64,000 nucleotides of DNA from Clostridia bacterium (GTDB lineage: Bacteria > Bacillota > Clostridia > Oscillospirales > Acutalibacteraceae). Under the pieces are notes generated by a model. That model saw only the letters and a list, made by a program, of their open reading frames with translations. It had not been told where the DNA came from and made no database searches. Shown here piece after piece: positions 18,968 to 28,584 of this stretch. Numbering within the stretch: position 1 is the stretch's first letter; each line of letters opens with the position of its first letter. Where the stretch lies: NCBI GenBank assembly GCA_017474045.1, contig JAFUHX010000017.1:1-64000 (forward strand). The letters are read 5' to 3'. The translations under genes were made by a program, and so were the position numbers.

Positions 18968-20842
18968 ATGAAGTATTTTGCAAAAAGCTATGATGTTATA
19001 GTAATCGGTGCGGGCCACGCAGGAATTGAAGCCGGTCTCGCCGCTGCACGACTGGGCGTTTCTGTTGGTGTTTTTACAATAAACATGGATTGGGTCGGCA
19101 ACATGCCATGCAATCCTTCAATCGGCGGAACAAGCAAGGGTCATCTTGTTAGAGAAATTGACGCTCTCGGCGGCGAAATGGGAAAAGCTGCTGACGCTAA
19201 CACTCTTCAGAGCAGAATTTTAAATTTAGGAAAAGGCCCTGCTGTTCATTCTCTTCGCGCTCAGATTGACCGAAGAAGATACAGCGAATATATGAAGCAC
19301 GTTATGGAAACCACAGACGGTCTGGAAATTATTCAGGCTGAGGTCTGCACTCTTTCTCGTTGTGAAGATGAACTCTGGGAAATTACAACACGCCTTGAAG
19401 CAATTTACAAAGCTAAATGCGTAATTCTTGCAACGGGAACCTTTCTCGGTGGAAAAATTTATGTGGGCGACGTTTCTTATGACGGCGGACCGGACGGAAT
19501 GTTTGCCTCAACTCTTCTTTCAGAAAGCCTTGTTAAGCTTGGTGTTCCCACAAGACGCTTCAAAACCGGAACCCCTTCAAGAGTCAACAGAAGAAGCATT
19601 GATTTTTCAGGTCTTGAAATTCAGGAAGGCGACGAAAGAATTGTTCCTTTCTCTTTTGACGGCGAATATCAGCCTGAAAACAAGCTCCCCTGCTATATTA
19701 CATACACAAACGACAAAACAAAACAAATTATTCTTGATAACATTCACCGTTCACCTCTTTACAGCGGAAAAATTGACGGTGTTGGGCCAAGATATTGTCC
19801 CAGCATTGAAGACAAAATCGTTCGCTTCTCTGAAAAAGAAAGACACCAGCTTTTTATTGAACCATGCGGCGAGTTTACTGAAGAAATGTATCTTCAGGGA
19901 ATGTCTTCTTCTCTTCCCGAAGATGTTCAGCTGGCTTTTCTCAGAACAATTCCCGGACTGGAAAATGTTCAGGTTATGAGAACAGCCTATGCTATTGAAT
20001 ATGACTGCGTTGACCCCCTTGCCCTTTATGCTTCTCTTGAATTCAAGGATTTCAGCGGTCTTTACGGTGCCGGTCAGTTCAATGGCTCCAGCGGATATGA
20101 AGAAGCTGCGGCTCAGGGTCTTGTTGCCGGTGTTAATGCCGCAAGAAAAATTAAAGGTCTTGAACCCGTTATTTTCGACAGAGCCGGCTCTTATATCGGA
20201 ACTCTTATTGATGACCTTGTTACAAAGGGCTGCAGCGATCCCTACAGAATGATGACCTCGCGCTCAGAATACCGTCTTATTTTAAGGCAGGATAATGCAG
20301 ACATCAGACTGACTGAGCTGGGCTATGAAATCGGACTGGTGGGCGAAGAAAAATATCAGAGACTTCTTAAAAAGCTTGAGCTTATTAAAAACGAGCGCCT
20401 CAGAGTTGAAAGCGTTGGAATCGGGCAGAGCAAAGAGCTTGACGAAATGCTTGTTTCACGTGAAACATCTCCTTTAAAATCGGGTTGCAAGCTTGCCGAC
20501 CTTCTGAGAAGGCCTCAGGTTCGCTATGAAGACCTGACCGAGTTTGACACAGAGCGACCTGATTTACCCTTTGAGGTTTTTGAGCAGGTTGAAATTGAAA
20601 TCAAATATGAAGGTTACATCAAGCGCCAGCTTGCTCAGGCAAAAGAAATGAGAAGACTTGAAGGCAAGCTTCTCAGCGAAAGCCTTGATTATACTCAGAT
20701 TACGGGTCTGAGAACAGAAGCTCAGGAAAAGCTCAATAAAATCAGACCGAAAAATGTTGGTCAGGCTTCAAGAATTTCAGGAGTCAGCCCGGCAGACATT
20801 TCTGTTCTTCTGATTTATCTGAAAAAATCTGAAGAAAACTAA
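18968..20842 (+). CDS. mnmG: tRNA uridine-5-carboxymethylaminomethyl modification enzyme MnmG
   Basis: The 624-residue FAD enzyme works with MnmE to add a carboxymethylaminomethyl group to U34 of certain tRNAs. The N-terminal FAD site is [25 protein letters not shown] (residues about 9-29, GxGxxG). Cys residues in LPCYITYTN and [14 protein letters not shown] are those implicated in catalysis. The C-terminal helical domain binds MnmE and tRNA. I start at ATG 18968, which begins [12 protein letters not shown] as in homologues; a longer open frame to 18800 adds unrelated residues and crosses the DnaA boxes. It embeds a parS site. mnmE itself is not in the window. Confidence 0.95.
   Translation: MKYFAKSYDVIVIGAGHAGIEAGLAAARLGVSVGVFTINMDWVGNMPCNPSIGGTSKGHLVREIDALGGEMGKAADANTLQSRILNLGKGPAVHSLRAQIDRRRYSEYMKHVMETTDGLEIIQAEVCTLSRCEDELWEITTRLEAIYKAKCVILATGTFLGGKIYVGDVSYDGGPDGMFASTLLSESLVKLGVPTRRFKTGTPSRVNRRSIDFSGLEIQEGDERIVPFSFDGEYQPENKLPCYITYTNDKTKQIILDNIHRSPLYSGKIDGVGPRYCPSIEDKIVRFSEKERHQLFIEPCGEFTEEMYLQGMSSSLPEDVQLAFLRTIPGLENVQVMRTAYAIEYDCVDPLALYASLEFKDFSGLYGAGQFNGSSGYEEAAAQGLVAGVNAARKIKGLEPVIFDRAGSYIGTLIDDLVTKGCSDPYRMMTSRSEYRLILRQDNADIRLTELGYEIGLVGEEKYQRLLKKLELIKNERLRVESVGIGQSKELDEMLVSRETSPLKSGCKLADLLRRPQVRYEDLTEFDTERPDLPFEVFEQVEIEIKYEGYIKRQLAQAKEMRRLEGKLLSESLDYTQITGLRTEAQEKLNKIRPKNVGQASRISGVSPADISVLLIYLKKSEEN
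20452..20467. promoter_or_regulatory. parS: parS site inside mnmG
   Basis: TGTTTCACGTGAAACA is a perfect palindrome and a canonical ParB-binding parS sequence. It sits within the codons for LVSRETS in mnmG, about 12 kb from oriC and 3 kb upstream of parB. Confidence 0.93.
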
Positions 20843-20884
20843 AGAAAGGAAAGAAAACGCCTCAGGCGATTTTCAAAATAAAAG

Positions 20885-21607
20885 ATGAATAGTTTTATAA
20901 ACAGAGAGTTTTTAAAAACTGAGGCAGAAAAAATGGGCGTTATTCTCGACGAAAAAGCCCTTGAACGCTTTGATATTTACGCAAAACTTCTTAAAGAATG
21001 GAACGAAAAAATTAATCTGACTGCCATAACTGACCCTGAAGGAATAACAGTAAAGCATTTTCTCGACAGTCTCTCTCTTTTCAAGGTGGCTGACCTTCCC
21101 AAAGGCGCAAAGCTTATTGATGTGGGAACAGGTGCCGGTTTTCCCGGTGTTGCTCTTCTTATTGCAAGACCCGACCTTAAAATTACTCTTCTTGACAGCA
21201 CCGGCAAAAAGCTGAAGGTTATTGAAGATATTCTTTTCAATATGGATCTTGAGGCTGAAATTCTTCACGCCAGAGCTGAAGAAGCCGCAAGAAAGGCTGA
21301 ATACAGAGAAAAGTTTGATTTTTCAACTGCAAGAGCTGTTGCTAACCTCAGGGAGCTTTCAGAATATTGCCTTCCCTTTGTTAAAAAAGGCGGAACCTTC
21401 ATTTCTCTTAAGGCTGCCAAGGCTCAGGAAGAAATTGACGGGGCGAAAAAAGCAATTTCTCTTTTAGGCGGAGAAATTTTAAAGGCAGAGAGCTTTGAGC
21501 TTCTTGATGCCGGAGAAAGAAACATTATTCTTATTAAAAAGATTTCGCAAACTTCGCCAAAATATCCGCGTCCTTCGGCAAAGATTTCAAAAAATCCCCT
21601 TGTTTAA
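20885..21607 (+). CDS. rsmG: 16S rRNA (guanine527-N7)-methyltransferase RsmG
   Basis: A 240-residue SAM-dependent methyltransferase (GidB) acting on G527 of 16S rRNA; loss causes low-level streptomycin resistance in other bacteria. Motifs: KEWNEKINLTAI near the N-terminus, VKHFLDSL, SAM-binding DVGTGAGFPG, DST at the end of the second strand, and RAVANL. It follows mnmG by 42 bp. The ATG has no strong adjacent ribosome site; AAAGGAAAG lies about 33 bases upstream, with a small CGCC/GGCG hairpin between that could bring it closer. The frame is closed immediately upstream, so this is the first possible start. Confidence 0.94.
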   Translation: MNSFINREFLKTEAEKMGVILDEKALERFDIYAKLLKEWNEKINLTAITDPEGITVKHFLDSLSLFKVADLPKGAKLIDVGTGAGFPGVALLIARPDLKITLLDSTGKKLKVIEDILFNMDLEAEILHARAEEAARKAEYREKFDFSTARAVANLRELSEYCLPFVKKGGTFISLKAAKAQEEIDGAKKAISLLGGEILKAESFELLDAGERNIILIKKISQTSPKYPRPSAKISKNPLV

Positions 21608-21652
21608 AAGAGAAAAACCATTTAATTTTAAATTTCTTGTCAAACGAAAATG

Positions 21653-21682
21653 TTGGACAACCTCTTTTTTATGTGATATTAT
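21653..21682 (+). promoter_or_regulatory. Promoter of noc
   Basis: TTGGAC (21653-21658) and TATTAT (21677-21682) are 18 bp apart, 27 bp before the noc start. It gives noc transcription independent of rsmG. Confidence 0.65.
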
Positions 21683-21708
21683 TTCAGCATAAAAAGGAGG
21701 TTTTATTT

Positions 21709-22509
21709 TTGGTATCAGACAAGCCACGGGCAGCCGGACAGGTTTTGCTTATTCCTTATGAGAAAATTTTTCCCAATCCAAATCAGCCTCGAAAGCTTTT
21801 CGACCAAGGGGAGCTTCTTAATCTGGCAATAAGCATCAGAATGAACGGACTGTTGCAGCCCATTACTGTTAGGGAAGTTGAAAACGGATATGAAATCGTT
21901 TCAGGTGAAAGACGGTTAAGGGCGGCAAAAATTGCCGGAATGGCTGTTGTTCCGTGTATTGTTATTGACGTCAACAGCTTGAAATCAGCTGTTTTTTCGT
22001 TGATTGAAAACCTTCAAAGGCAAGATCTGGGCTATTTTGAAGAAGCAGTAGCCATTGAAAAGCTGATGAAAAAATATGGTCTTTCTCAGGAAGAGGCGGC
22101 AAGAAAGCTGGGTAAAGCTCCCTCCACCGTTTCAAACAAGCTGAGACTTTTAAATCTTCCTTCAGAAATTCAGAAATCCTTGATTGAAAGCGGCCTTTCA
22201 GAGCGACACGCCAGAGCCCTTCTGAAGCTGGAGGGTGAAGACATTTCTTCTGTTCTTAAAAAAGTGATTGAAAAAAAGCTGAATGTTTCTCAAACAGAGG
22301 ACCTTGTTGAAGAAACAATCAGACAAAAGAACAAGGGAAAACGCCACACGAAAAGAATGTTCAGCGACGTTAAAATCTTTTTGAAAACCATCAGCAGCGC
22401 CGTTGAAACAATGCAAAGCGCAGGAATTAAGGCAAATTTTGAAAAGGAAGAAAACGAAAACAGCTTTGTTTATCATATTACAATTCCGAAAAACAATGTT
22501 TATCGCTGA
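21709..22509 (+). CDS. noc: Nucleoid occlusion protein Noc (ParB family)
   Basis: A 266-residue ParB-like CTPase. The N-terminal part carries IFPNPNQPR, the CTP-binding GERRLRAAK and ENLQRQDL motifs, then a helix-turn-helix (LSQEEAARKLGKAPSTVSNKLRLL) and a C-terminal dimerisation region. In Bacillus, Noc binds its own sites and blocks division over the nucleoid. Its location between rsmG and parA and the presence of a separate ParB downstream favour Noc over a second ParB. The start is TTG 21709, eight bases after AAAGGAGG; an open extension to 21637 would include the promoter. The long amphipathic N-terminal helix of Bacillus Noc is not obvious here. Confidence 0.85.
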   Translation: MVSDKPRAAGQVLLIPYEKIFPNPNQPRKLFDQGELLNLAISIRMNGLLQPITVREVENGYEIVSGERRLRAAKIAGMAVVPCIVIDVNSLKSAVFSLIENLQRQDLGYFEEAVAIEKLMKKYGLSQEEAARKLGKAPSTVSNKLRLLNLPSEIQKSLIESGLSERHARALLKLEGEDISSVLKKVIEKKLNVSQTEDLVEETIRQKNKGKRHTKRMFSDVKIFLKTISSAVETMQSAGIKANFEKEENENSFVYHITIPKNNVYR

Positions 22510-22561
22510 AAAACCTTTCTTTTTATTGAAACAGACAACATCTCTCTCCAATACACACCGA

Positions 22562-22593
22562 CACGAAGCCCCGGAATTTTTCGGGGTTTCGTG
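22562..22593 (+). terminator. Terminator after noc
   Basis: CACGAAGCCCCG (22562-22573) pairs with CGGGGTTTCGTG (22582-22593), a 12-bp stem with one G-T pair. The following bases are only moderately T-rich and run directly into the parS palindrome. Confidence 0.65.
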
Positions 22594-22594
22594 T

Positions 22595-22610
22595 TGTTTC
22601 ACGTGAAACA
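22595..22610. promoter_or_regulatory. parS: parS site between noc and parA
   Basis: TGTTTCACGTGAAACA, identical to the site in mnmG, lies just after the noc terminator hairpin and about 80 bp before the parA -10 box. Confidence 0.95.
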
Positions 22611-22687
22611 TTTCAGTTTTTTAACCGAAAGTCAGACAAAAAATGCAAAAAAATATGCTTAAGACTCTTTAAAAAGAAGAAATCTTG

Positions 22688-22696
22688 TGATATACT
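22688..22696 (+). promoter_or_regulatory. Extended -10 promoter of parA
   Basis: TGATATACT (22688-22696) is an extended -10 element; the -35 position has only TTTAAA (22668-22673). It would start the parA-parB-serS transcript with a leader of about 65 nt. Confidence 0.55.
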
Positions 22697-22767
22697 GTTA
22701 ATCTCAGCGAATTTCGATGTTTATTTTCAATATAGATTACGCAATATATTTCTGAAAGGAGAAAGCC

Positions 22768-23544
22768 ATGGGAAAAACTATTGCAATAGTTAACCAGAAA
22801 GGCGGCGTTGGAAAAACAACCACAGCGGTCAATCTTGCGGCGGCAGTCGGAAAAAAGGGCTATAAAACCCTTCTTATAGATATTGACCCCCAAGGAAACA
22901 CCACAAGCGGTCTTGGTTTTAACAAAAAAAAGATTTCAAAATCTTCCTATACCATGATAATCGGCGAGGCAACAGCCTCAGAAGTAATTTTAAAAACAGC
23001 CTTTGAAAACCTTGATTTAATGCCTTCAGACATGAATCTTGCCGGAGCAGAAATTGAAATTGCCGAAATGGAGAACCGTGCAGGAAGAATTAAGCTTGGC
23101 CTTGCGGAAATTAAAGAGAAATATGACTTTATTTTTCTCGATTGTCCGCCGTCGTTGGGGCTTATTACTGTTAACGCCCTTGCAGCTGTTGACAGCGTTA
23201 TTATTCCGATTCAATGTGAATACTATGCTCTCGAAGGGCTTTCACAGCTTATGAACACCATAAGACAGGTTAAAAAAATATATAATCCGCTTATTGATAT
23301 TGAGGGAATTCTTCTGACAATGTTTGACGGAAGGCTCAACCTCACTCAGCAGGTTATGGGCGAGGTTAAAAAATATTTTCCCATGAAGGTTTATTCAACG
23401 GTAATTCCCCGAAATGTCAGGCTTTCAGAGGCACCATCCTTCGGACAACCCGTTTGTTACTACGACAAGGCTTCAAAGGGTGCTAAAGCCTATGATGAAT
23501 ATGCAAATGAATTTCTTTTAAAGAATAATAAACAGCCAAAATAA
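22768..23544 (+). CDS. parA: Chromosome partitioning ATPase ParA (Soj)
   Basis: A 258-residue deviant-Walker ATPase that acts with ParB-parS in origin segregation and, in Bacillus, regulates DnaA. The deviant Walker A motif is KGGVGKTT (residues 11-18) with signature Lys11 and Lys16; the downstream DIDPQGN and the Walker B LDCPPSLG complete the site. Length is typical of chromosomal Soj proteins, lacking the DNA-binding N-terminal domain of plasmid ParA. ATG follows AAAGGAG. parB begins 13 bp after the stop, implying one operon. Confidence 0.96.
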   Translation: MGKTIAIVNQKGGVGKTTTAVNLAAAVGKKGYKTLLIDIDPQGNTTSGLGFNKKKISKSSYTMIIGEATASEVILKTAFENLDLMPSDMNLAGAEIEIAEMENRAGRIKLGLAEIKEKYDFIFLDCPPSLGLITVNALAAVDSVIIPIQCEYYALEGLSQLMNTIRQVKKIYNPLIDIEGILLTMFDGRLNLTQQVMGEVKKYFPMKVYSTVIPRNVRLSEAPSFGQPVCYYDKASKGAKAYDEYANEFLLKNNKQPK

Positions 23545-23557
23545 AGGAGGAATGAAT

Positions 23558-24424
23558 ATGGCAGCCAAAAACAAAGGCGGTCTCGGAAAAGGTCTTGATG
23601 CCCTTATGTTCGACAATTCCACTCAGGAAGAAAACGAAGGCGCGTTAATGCTCAAAATTTATGAAATTGAGCCTAATGCCGATCAGCCGAGAAAAATTTT
23701 TGACGATGAGGCTCTGGCAGAGCTTTCAGACAGCATTGCTCAACACGGTGTTATTCAGCCCTTGCTTGTTCGTCCTCTCACCGACGGCGGCTATCAGATA
23801 ATTGCCGGCGAAAGAAGATGGCGCGCCGCAAGAATGGCAGGCCTTGAGGAAGTTCCCGTAATAGTGCGCGAAATTTCCGAAAGCGAAATTATGGAGCTTG
23901 CCCTTGTGGAAAATCTTCAAAGAGAAGACCTCAACCCCATTGAAGAGGCTGAAGGACTTCAAACACTTATTGAAATCTATGGAATGACTCAGGAGGAGGC
24001 GGCAAAAAAGGTTGGAAAATCCCGCCCTGCAGTTGCAAACACCATGAGACTTCTTCTTCTTCCGAAGGAGGTTCTCGGGCTTGTTAAGGAATCAAAAATT
24101 TCTGCCGGCCACGCCAGAGCTCTTCTCGGTCTTTCAGACAACGAAAAAATCTGTCAGCTGGCAAAGGAAATCTGCAGTAAAGGCCTTTCTGTCAGAGACA
24201 CAGAGCGATTGGTCAAATTCATGCTAAAAGACAGCGCTAAGAAAAAGAAGCCCGAGAAAAAGCGCGAAGTCTATTATGACGAGGTTGAAATTGCCCTTTC
24301 AAACACCCTGGGAAGAACAGCCACCGTTCATGTTAATTCTGCAACGGGAAAAGGTTCACTGGAAATTGAATTTTACAGCAAAGAAGATCTTTCTAAGCTG
24401 ATGAAGATTTTTAACAAAGAATAA
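23558..24424 (+). CDS. parB: Chromosome partitioning protein ParB (Spo0J)
   Basis: A 288-residue CTP-dependent clamp that loads at parS and spreads, recruiting SMC. The N-terminal GGLGKGLDALM is the ParA-stimulating motif; CTP-binding GERRWRAARMAG and ENLQREDLNPIEEA follow; the helix-turn-helix is TQEEAAKKVGKSRPAVANTMRLL; the C-terminus dimerises. ATG 23558 is seven bases after GGAGG (23546-23550); the ATG at 23552 is too close to it. The two parS sites in this window are its likely targets. Confidence 0.96.
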   Translation: MAAKNKGGLGKGLDALMFDNSTQEENEGALMLKIYEIEPNADQPRKIFDDEALAELSDSIAQHGVIQPLLVRPLTDGGYQIIAGERRWRAARMAGLEEVPVIVREISESEIMELALVENLQREDLNPIEEAEGLQTLIEIYGMTQEEAAKKVGKSRPAVANTMRLLLLPKEVLGLVKESKISAGHARALLGLSDNEKICQLAKEICSKGLSVRDTERLVKFMLKDSAKKKKPEKKREVYYDEVEIALSNTLGRTATVHVNSATGKGSLEIEFYSKEDLSKLMKIFNKE

Positions 24425-24438
24425 AGGAGTTTTGAGAA

Positions 24439-25707
24439 ATGTTAGATATTAAGCTTATAAGAGAAAATCCTGAAATGGTAAAGGCTGCAATGAAAACAAG
24501 AAACAAAGACATGGATGCCCTTGTTGATGAAATTCTTGAAATTGACGCAAAACGCCGCGAGCTTGCCGCTAAAAGAGATGCCCTCAAGGCTGAACAGAAC
24601 GCCGCAAGCAAACAGATTCCCGCAATTAAGAAGGCAGGCGGAGATATCAGCGAAATAATGGCAAAAATGAATGAAGTCAAGGCCGCAATCAAGGCTGACG
24701 AGGATGAGCTTGCCGCCCTTGAAGCAAGACAGAAAACAATTATTTATGAATTCCCCAACATACCCAACGAAACAACACCTATAGGAAAAGACGACAGCCA
24801 GAATGTTGAAATTCGCCGTTGGGGCGAGCCCAAAAAGTTTGATTTTGAGCCTAAGGCACACTGGGATCTCGGTGAAGCTTTGGGAATTCTTGACCCGGAA
24901 ACAGCCGCAAAGGTAACCGGCGCACGTTTTCATTTCTATAAGGGCTTAGGCGCAAGACTTGAGCGCTCAATAATCAACTTCTTTTTAAATACCCACACAG
25001 CCCATGGCTACACAGAGGTTTTCCCTCCCTTTATGGTTAACCGCGCCTCAATGACAGGAACAGGTCAGCTTCCCAAGTTTGAAGAAGACGCTTTTAAGCT
25101 CACTAATGACTATTTCCTCATTCCCACAGCCGAAGTTCCCGTAACAAATATGCACAGAGACGAAATTCTGGACGGAAGCAAGCTCCCCATCAGCTACTGC
25201 GCCTATTCAGCTTGCTTCAGAGCTGAGGCAGGAAGCGCCGGAAGAGACACCAGAGGTCTTATCAGACAGCATCAGTTCAACAAGGTTGAGCTTGTTAAGT
25301 TCACCAAGCCTGAAGAAAGCTACGCTGAGCTTGAAAAGCTGACCAACGACGCTGAAAGAGTTCTTCAGCTTCTCGGTCTTCCCTACAGAGTTGTTGCTCT
25401 TTGCAGCGGTGACATCGGCTTCTCTTCAGCCAAGACCTATGACATTGAAGTCTGGATGCCTTCCTACAACAGATATGTTGAAATTTCCTCCTGCTCAGAC
25501 TTTGAAGATTTCCAGGCAAGAAGAGCTTCAATCAGATATAAAGACGACGCAAAAGACAAGGCAAAGCTTGTTCACACTCTTAACGGTTCAGGTGTTGCAA
25601 TCGGAAGAACCGTTGCCGCAATTCTTGAAAACTATCAGAATGCAGACGGAACAGTAACAATTCCCGAAGCTCTTGTTCCATATATGGGAACAGAAGTTAT
25701 TGAATAA
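24439..25707 (+). CDS. serS: Seryl-tRNA synthetase
   Basis: A 422-residue class II synthetase that charges tRNA-Ser. The N-terminal coiled-coil arm (about 25-100, rich in Lys, Glu and Ala) contacts the long variable arm of the tRNA. Motif 2 is [20 protein letters not shown], and motif 3 is [16 protein letters not shown]. The ATG is 12 bases after AAAGGAG and 14 bp after parB, so it is probably read from the parA promoter. No T-box leader is seen. Confidence 0.97.
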   Translation: MLDIKLIRENPEMVKAAMKTRNKDMDALVDEILEIDAKRRELAAKRDALKAEQNAASKQIPAIKKAGGDISEIMAKMNEVKAAIKADEDELAALEARQKTIIYEFPNIPNETTPIGKDDSQNVEIRRWGEPKKFDFEPKAHWDLGEALGILDPETAAKVTGARFHFYKGLGARLERSIINFFLNTHTAHGYTEVFPPFMVNRASMTGTGQLPKFEEDAFKLTNDYFLIPTAEVPVTNMHRDEILDGSKLPISYCAYSACFRAEAGSAGRDTRGLIRQHQFNKVELVKFTKPEESYAELEKLTNDAERVLQLLGLPYRVVALCSGDIGFSSAKTYDIEVWMPSYNRYVEISSCSDFEDFQARRASIRYKDDAKDKAKLVHTLNGSGVAIGRTVAAILENYQNADGTVTIPEALVPYMGTEVIE

Positions 25708-25737
25708 AAAACACAAAATCGGAAATAGGGAAAAAAA

Positions 25738-25939
25738 TAGAAATGTGAAATGACAAATCAGAAATGACCTAAATAAAGAATTTCAATTTCAAAATTTCTC
25801 GTTTCTGAAAACCAATTTTTATTTAAGGACACAAAAAGAGAAAAAGGAAAACAGGAATGAAACTCTCTCTTTTCTTTCTCATTGAGGAAAAAGAAAATCA
25901 CAAAGAGAACCCCGACCTATACGTCATTTCTCATTTCTA
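25738..25939. repeat. Inverted repeat bracketing the serS-glyA gap
   Basis: TAGAAATGTGAAATGAC (25738-25754) and GTCATTTCTCATTTCTA (25923-25939) are complementary at 16 of 17 positions and flank about 168 bp of A/G- and T/C-rich DNA that itself contains complementary purine and pyrimidine tracts. It may be a small non-coding mobile element or a long hairpin in the glyA leader. No gene is visible inside. Confidence 0.5.
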
Positions 25940-25986
25940 ATTTCTCATTATATTAAATTTATTTCAACAACAAAGGAGACAGAAAG

Positions 25987-27237
25987 ATGTATTCAAACTT
26001 ACAAAACTCAATTGGCCTTGTGGCTGAAACCGATAAAGCTGTTGCAGACGCTATGGCTCTTGAACTTAAGCGTCAGCAAACAAAAATTGAGCTTATTGCT
26101 TCAGAAAACATTGTTTCACCTGCAGTTATGGCTGCAATGGGAAGCGTTCTGACAAACAAATATGCCGAAGGCTACCCCGGAAAAAGATATTACGGCGGCT
26201 GCGAGTGCGTTGATATTGTTGAAAACATTGCTATTGAAAGAGCAAAAGAGCTTTTCGGCGCTGAATACGCCAATGTTCAGCCTCACTCCGGTTCTCAGGC
26301 AAACCTTGCTGTTTATTCTGCTTTTCTTCAGCCCGGCGACACCGTTCTCGGAATGAGCCTTGCTGAAGGCGGCCATCTCTCCCACGGTTCACCTGTTAAC
26401 GCCAGCGGTATTCTTTATAACTTCGTTTCATACGGTGTTGATTCAAGCGGCTTTATTGATTACGACAAGGTCAGAGAAATTGCTCTGGAATGTAAGCCGA
26501 AGATGATTGTTGCCGGCGCTTCAGCTTATGCAAGAACAATCGACTTCAAGCGTATGGGCGAAATTGCCAAAGAGGTCGGCGCATATTTTATGGTTGATAT
26601 TGCCCACATTGCAGGTCTTGTTGCCGCAGGACTTCATCCCTCACCCGTTCCCTATGCAGACGTTGTTACAACAACAACCCACAAGACTCTTCGCGGACCC
26701 AGAGGCGGACTTATTCTTGCCAAGGCAGAATATGAAAAGCAGCTTAATAAAGCTATTTTCCCGGGAAATCAGGGCGGCCCCCTTATGCACACAATTGCTG
26801 CTAAGGCAGTCTGCTTCGGTGAAGCACTCAGCGATGAATTCAAGGCATATCAGAATCAGGTTATTCTCAACTGCCGCGCTCTTGCCGAAGGTCTTATCAA
26901 ACGCGGAATTGACCTTGTTTCAGGCGGAACCGATAACCACCTTTGTCTTCTTGACCTTCGCTCAATCGGAATTACCGGAAAAGAGCTTGAGCGCCGCCTT
27001 GACGAAGTTAATATTACAACAAACAAAAACGCAATTCCCAATGACCCCGAAAAGCCCTTTGTTACAAGCGGCATAAGACTTGGCTCAGCTGCCGTTACAA
27101 CAAGAGGACTCAAGGAAGAGGATATGGATAAAATTGCAGAGCTGATTTATCTTGCCGCAACCGATTTCGACGCTAAGAAGGAATATATTATTTCAGAGGT
27201 TGAAGCAATCTGCAAGAAATATCCGCTTTATGAATAA
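25987..27237 (+). CDS. glyA: Serine hydroxymethyltransferase
   Basis: A 416-residue pyridoxal-phosphate enzyme converting serine and tetrahydrofolate to glycine and methylene-tetrahydrofolate, the main one-carbon entry. The cofactor Lys is Lys233 in [24 protein letters not shown] and [15 protein letters not shown] near the N-terminus, and [14 protein letters not shown] near the C-terminus, are family motifs. ATG follows AAAGGAGA. It is preceded by an unusual 279-bp gap with an inverted repeat, and contains a candidate Noc-binding site. Confidence 0.97.
   Translation: MYSNLQNSIGLVAETDKAVADAMALELKRQQTKIELIASENIVSPAVMAAMGSVLTNKYAEGYPGKRYYGGCECVDIVENIAIERAKELFGAEYANVQPHSGSQANLAVYSAFLQPGDTVLGMSLAEGGHLSHGSPVNASGILYNFVSYGVDSSGFIDYDKVREIALECKPKMIVAGASAYARTIDFKRMGEIAKEVGAYFMVDIAHIAGLVAAGLHPSPVPYADVVTTTTHKTLRGPRGGLILAKAEYEKQLNKAIFPGNQGGPLMHTIAAKAVCFGEALSDEFKAYQNQVILNCRALAEGLIKRGIDLVSGGTDNHLCLLDLRSIGITGKELERRLDEVNITTNKNAIPNDPEKPFVTSGIRLGSAAVTTRGLKEEDMDKIAELIYLAATDFDAKKEYIISEVEAICKKYPLYE
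26756..26769. promoter_or_regulatory. Candidate Noc-binding site in glyA
   Basis: TTTTCCCGGGAAAT differs at one end base from the Bacillus consensus ATTTCCCGGGAAAT and contains the 12-bp palindrome TTTCCCGGGAAA. It falls on codons for the conserved protein stretch IFPGN, so coding constraint could have produced it by chance. Confidence 0.5.
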
Positions 27238-27253
27238 AATAACCACTTAATAT

Positions 27254-27275
27254 GGGCGACCGTTTTCGGCCGCCC
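27254..27275 (+). terminator. Hairpin after glyA
   Basis: GGGCGACCG (27254-27262) pairs with CGGCCGCCC (27267-27275) with one mismatch around TTTT. There is no strong T tract after it, so efficiency is uncertain. Confidence 0.55.
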
Positions 27276-27308
27276 TTCTGCTGATAATAGAGAAAAAGGG
27301 GTGTTTTT

Positions 27309-28556
27309 TTGAAAAAGGTTAAAAGCTTTTTTTCTGACCATAAGCTGAGTCTTTTCTTTTTCGGCTTTCTGATGGCGTATAGCTTTGTTATTTCAGGAAA
27401 TCTCGGTCTTTGGAAGGTTGACTCAATTACCTATTCTTTTCATGTTGTTGATTTTTCAATTGGTTTTTGCACAAAGCTTTTGCCGGGGGCTGTTTGCAAT
27501 TTTTTGTTTGACGAAATAACAGAAAACAAAATTTCAATTTATCTGACGGTTTTAATTGCAATCTGCTTCTTTTTAATCGGAGTATTGCTTGAAAAAATAA
27601 TTAAAGAAACCGATAAGGCTTTCAGAAAAACTCTTTTTATTTTAATTATGTTTTTCTTAACGGGGCCTGCAACCTTTTCAATTTATACCGATGCTTTTTG
27701 TTGGCTCGATTTTTATTGGCTTTTTGCGGCGGTTATTGCGCTGCTCCTTCTTATTAAAAAACAGCTTTATTTTTTAATTGTTCCTTTGATGTTGGCAACG
27801 GTAATGGTTCATTTTGCTTCCATACTTTGCTATATTCCTTTTGTTTGCATTATTATGCTTTATAAAATTTCAGAAACGGTCAATAAAAAAGAAAAAGCTT
27901 ATTTATGGATTGTCTGGACAGCAACAGTTGTTTCGGCATTGGGCCTCAGCTTATACATGGCTGTTTATGAAACAGAACACGTGAAAATGACAATGGAAGA
28001 AATGAACGAGCTTCTTCTTTCAAGAGGTGTTGATGATTTTAAATATTATGATTTCTCTTTTTTCAGAGATCAGGTTGCCGACAAAATGCCGGAATACTAT
28101 ACTCCTGAAACAGAGGGCCTCGTTCTTAACATTGATATGACTCAGTCTCCGGTTAAAATTCTGATTGACATGATTTATCAACAAATGGCAACAACACTTA
28201 TTCAGGCTTCGGCTAAAGGAGACTACAAATTTTATATTATCCTTTTGCCGCTTGTTATTTTTATCTATAAGCAGCTTTCAATTTTGTTTAAGCTCAGCTC
28301 AGGTCAACACCTGAAAAGATTTTCAATGTTCTGCGCCGGAGCTTTGCTTTTGGTAACCTTGTTTTTCGGAATTATTTTTTCAACCGACACAATTCGCTGG
28401 ATTTCTCATTCCTTTACTCCTTTTTTTGCCTTTTTTCTTTATGCGTTTTATAAAGAAGGAGAAGAATATAAAGCTGCGGTTGAAAACTCCTTGAAAAAAA
28501 TTCCCCAAAAGGTTGCAATTTGCTATCTGGCAATCTATTCCATTTCAGTCAACTGA
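27309..28556 (+). CDS. Polytopic membrane protein of unknown function
   Basis: A 415-residue protein with about ten predicted membrane helices, for example near residues 12-34, 76-98, 108-125, 138-155, 157-188, 196-217, and four more in the last 110 residues. Between helices six and seven lies a hydrophilic segment of about 90 residues (TMEEMNELLLSRGVDDFKYY and on) likely to face one side as a soluble domain. I do not recognise the family. The layout resembles polytopic proteins of surface-glycan systems, but no catalytic motif is visible. The start is TTG 27309 after GAAAAAGGGG. The DNA is clearly more AT-rich than the core genes. It is followed by another membrane protein after 28 bp, so the two are probably co-transcribed. 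Confidence 0.75.
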   Translation: MKKVKSFFSDHKLSLFFFGFLMAYSFVISGNLGLWKVDSITYSFHVVDFSIGFCTKLLPGAVCNFLFDEITENKISIYLTVLIAICFFLIGVLLEKIIKETDKAFRKTLFILIMFFLTGPATFSIYTDAFCWLDFYWLFAAVIALLLLIKKQLYFLIVPLMLATVMVHFASILCYIPFVCIIMLYKISETVNKKEKAYLWIVWTATVVSALGLSLYMAVYETEHVKMTMEEMNELLLSRGVDDFKYYDFSFFRDQVADKMPEYYTPETEGLVLNIDMTQSPVKILIDMIYQQMATTLIQASAKGDYKFYIILLPLVIFIYKQLSILFKLSSGQHLKRFSMFCAGALLLVTLFFGIIFSTDTIRWISHSFTPFFAFFLYAFYKEGEEYKAAVENSLKKIPQKVAICYLAIYSISVN

Positions 28557-28584
28557 TTTTAATTAATAAGGAAAAGGTTAATTT

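Noticed and set aside
27978..27993. CACGTG in the membrane-protein gene as a parS core
   Set aside because: Flanks do not match TGTTT/AAACA; only the central six bases fit.
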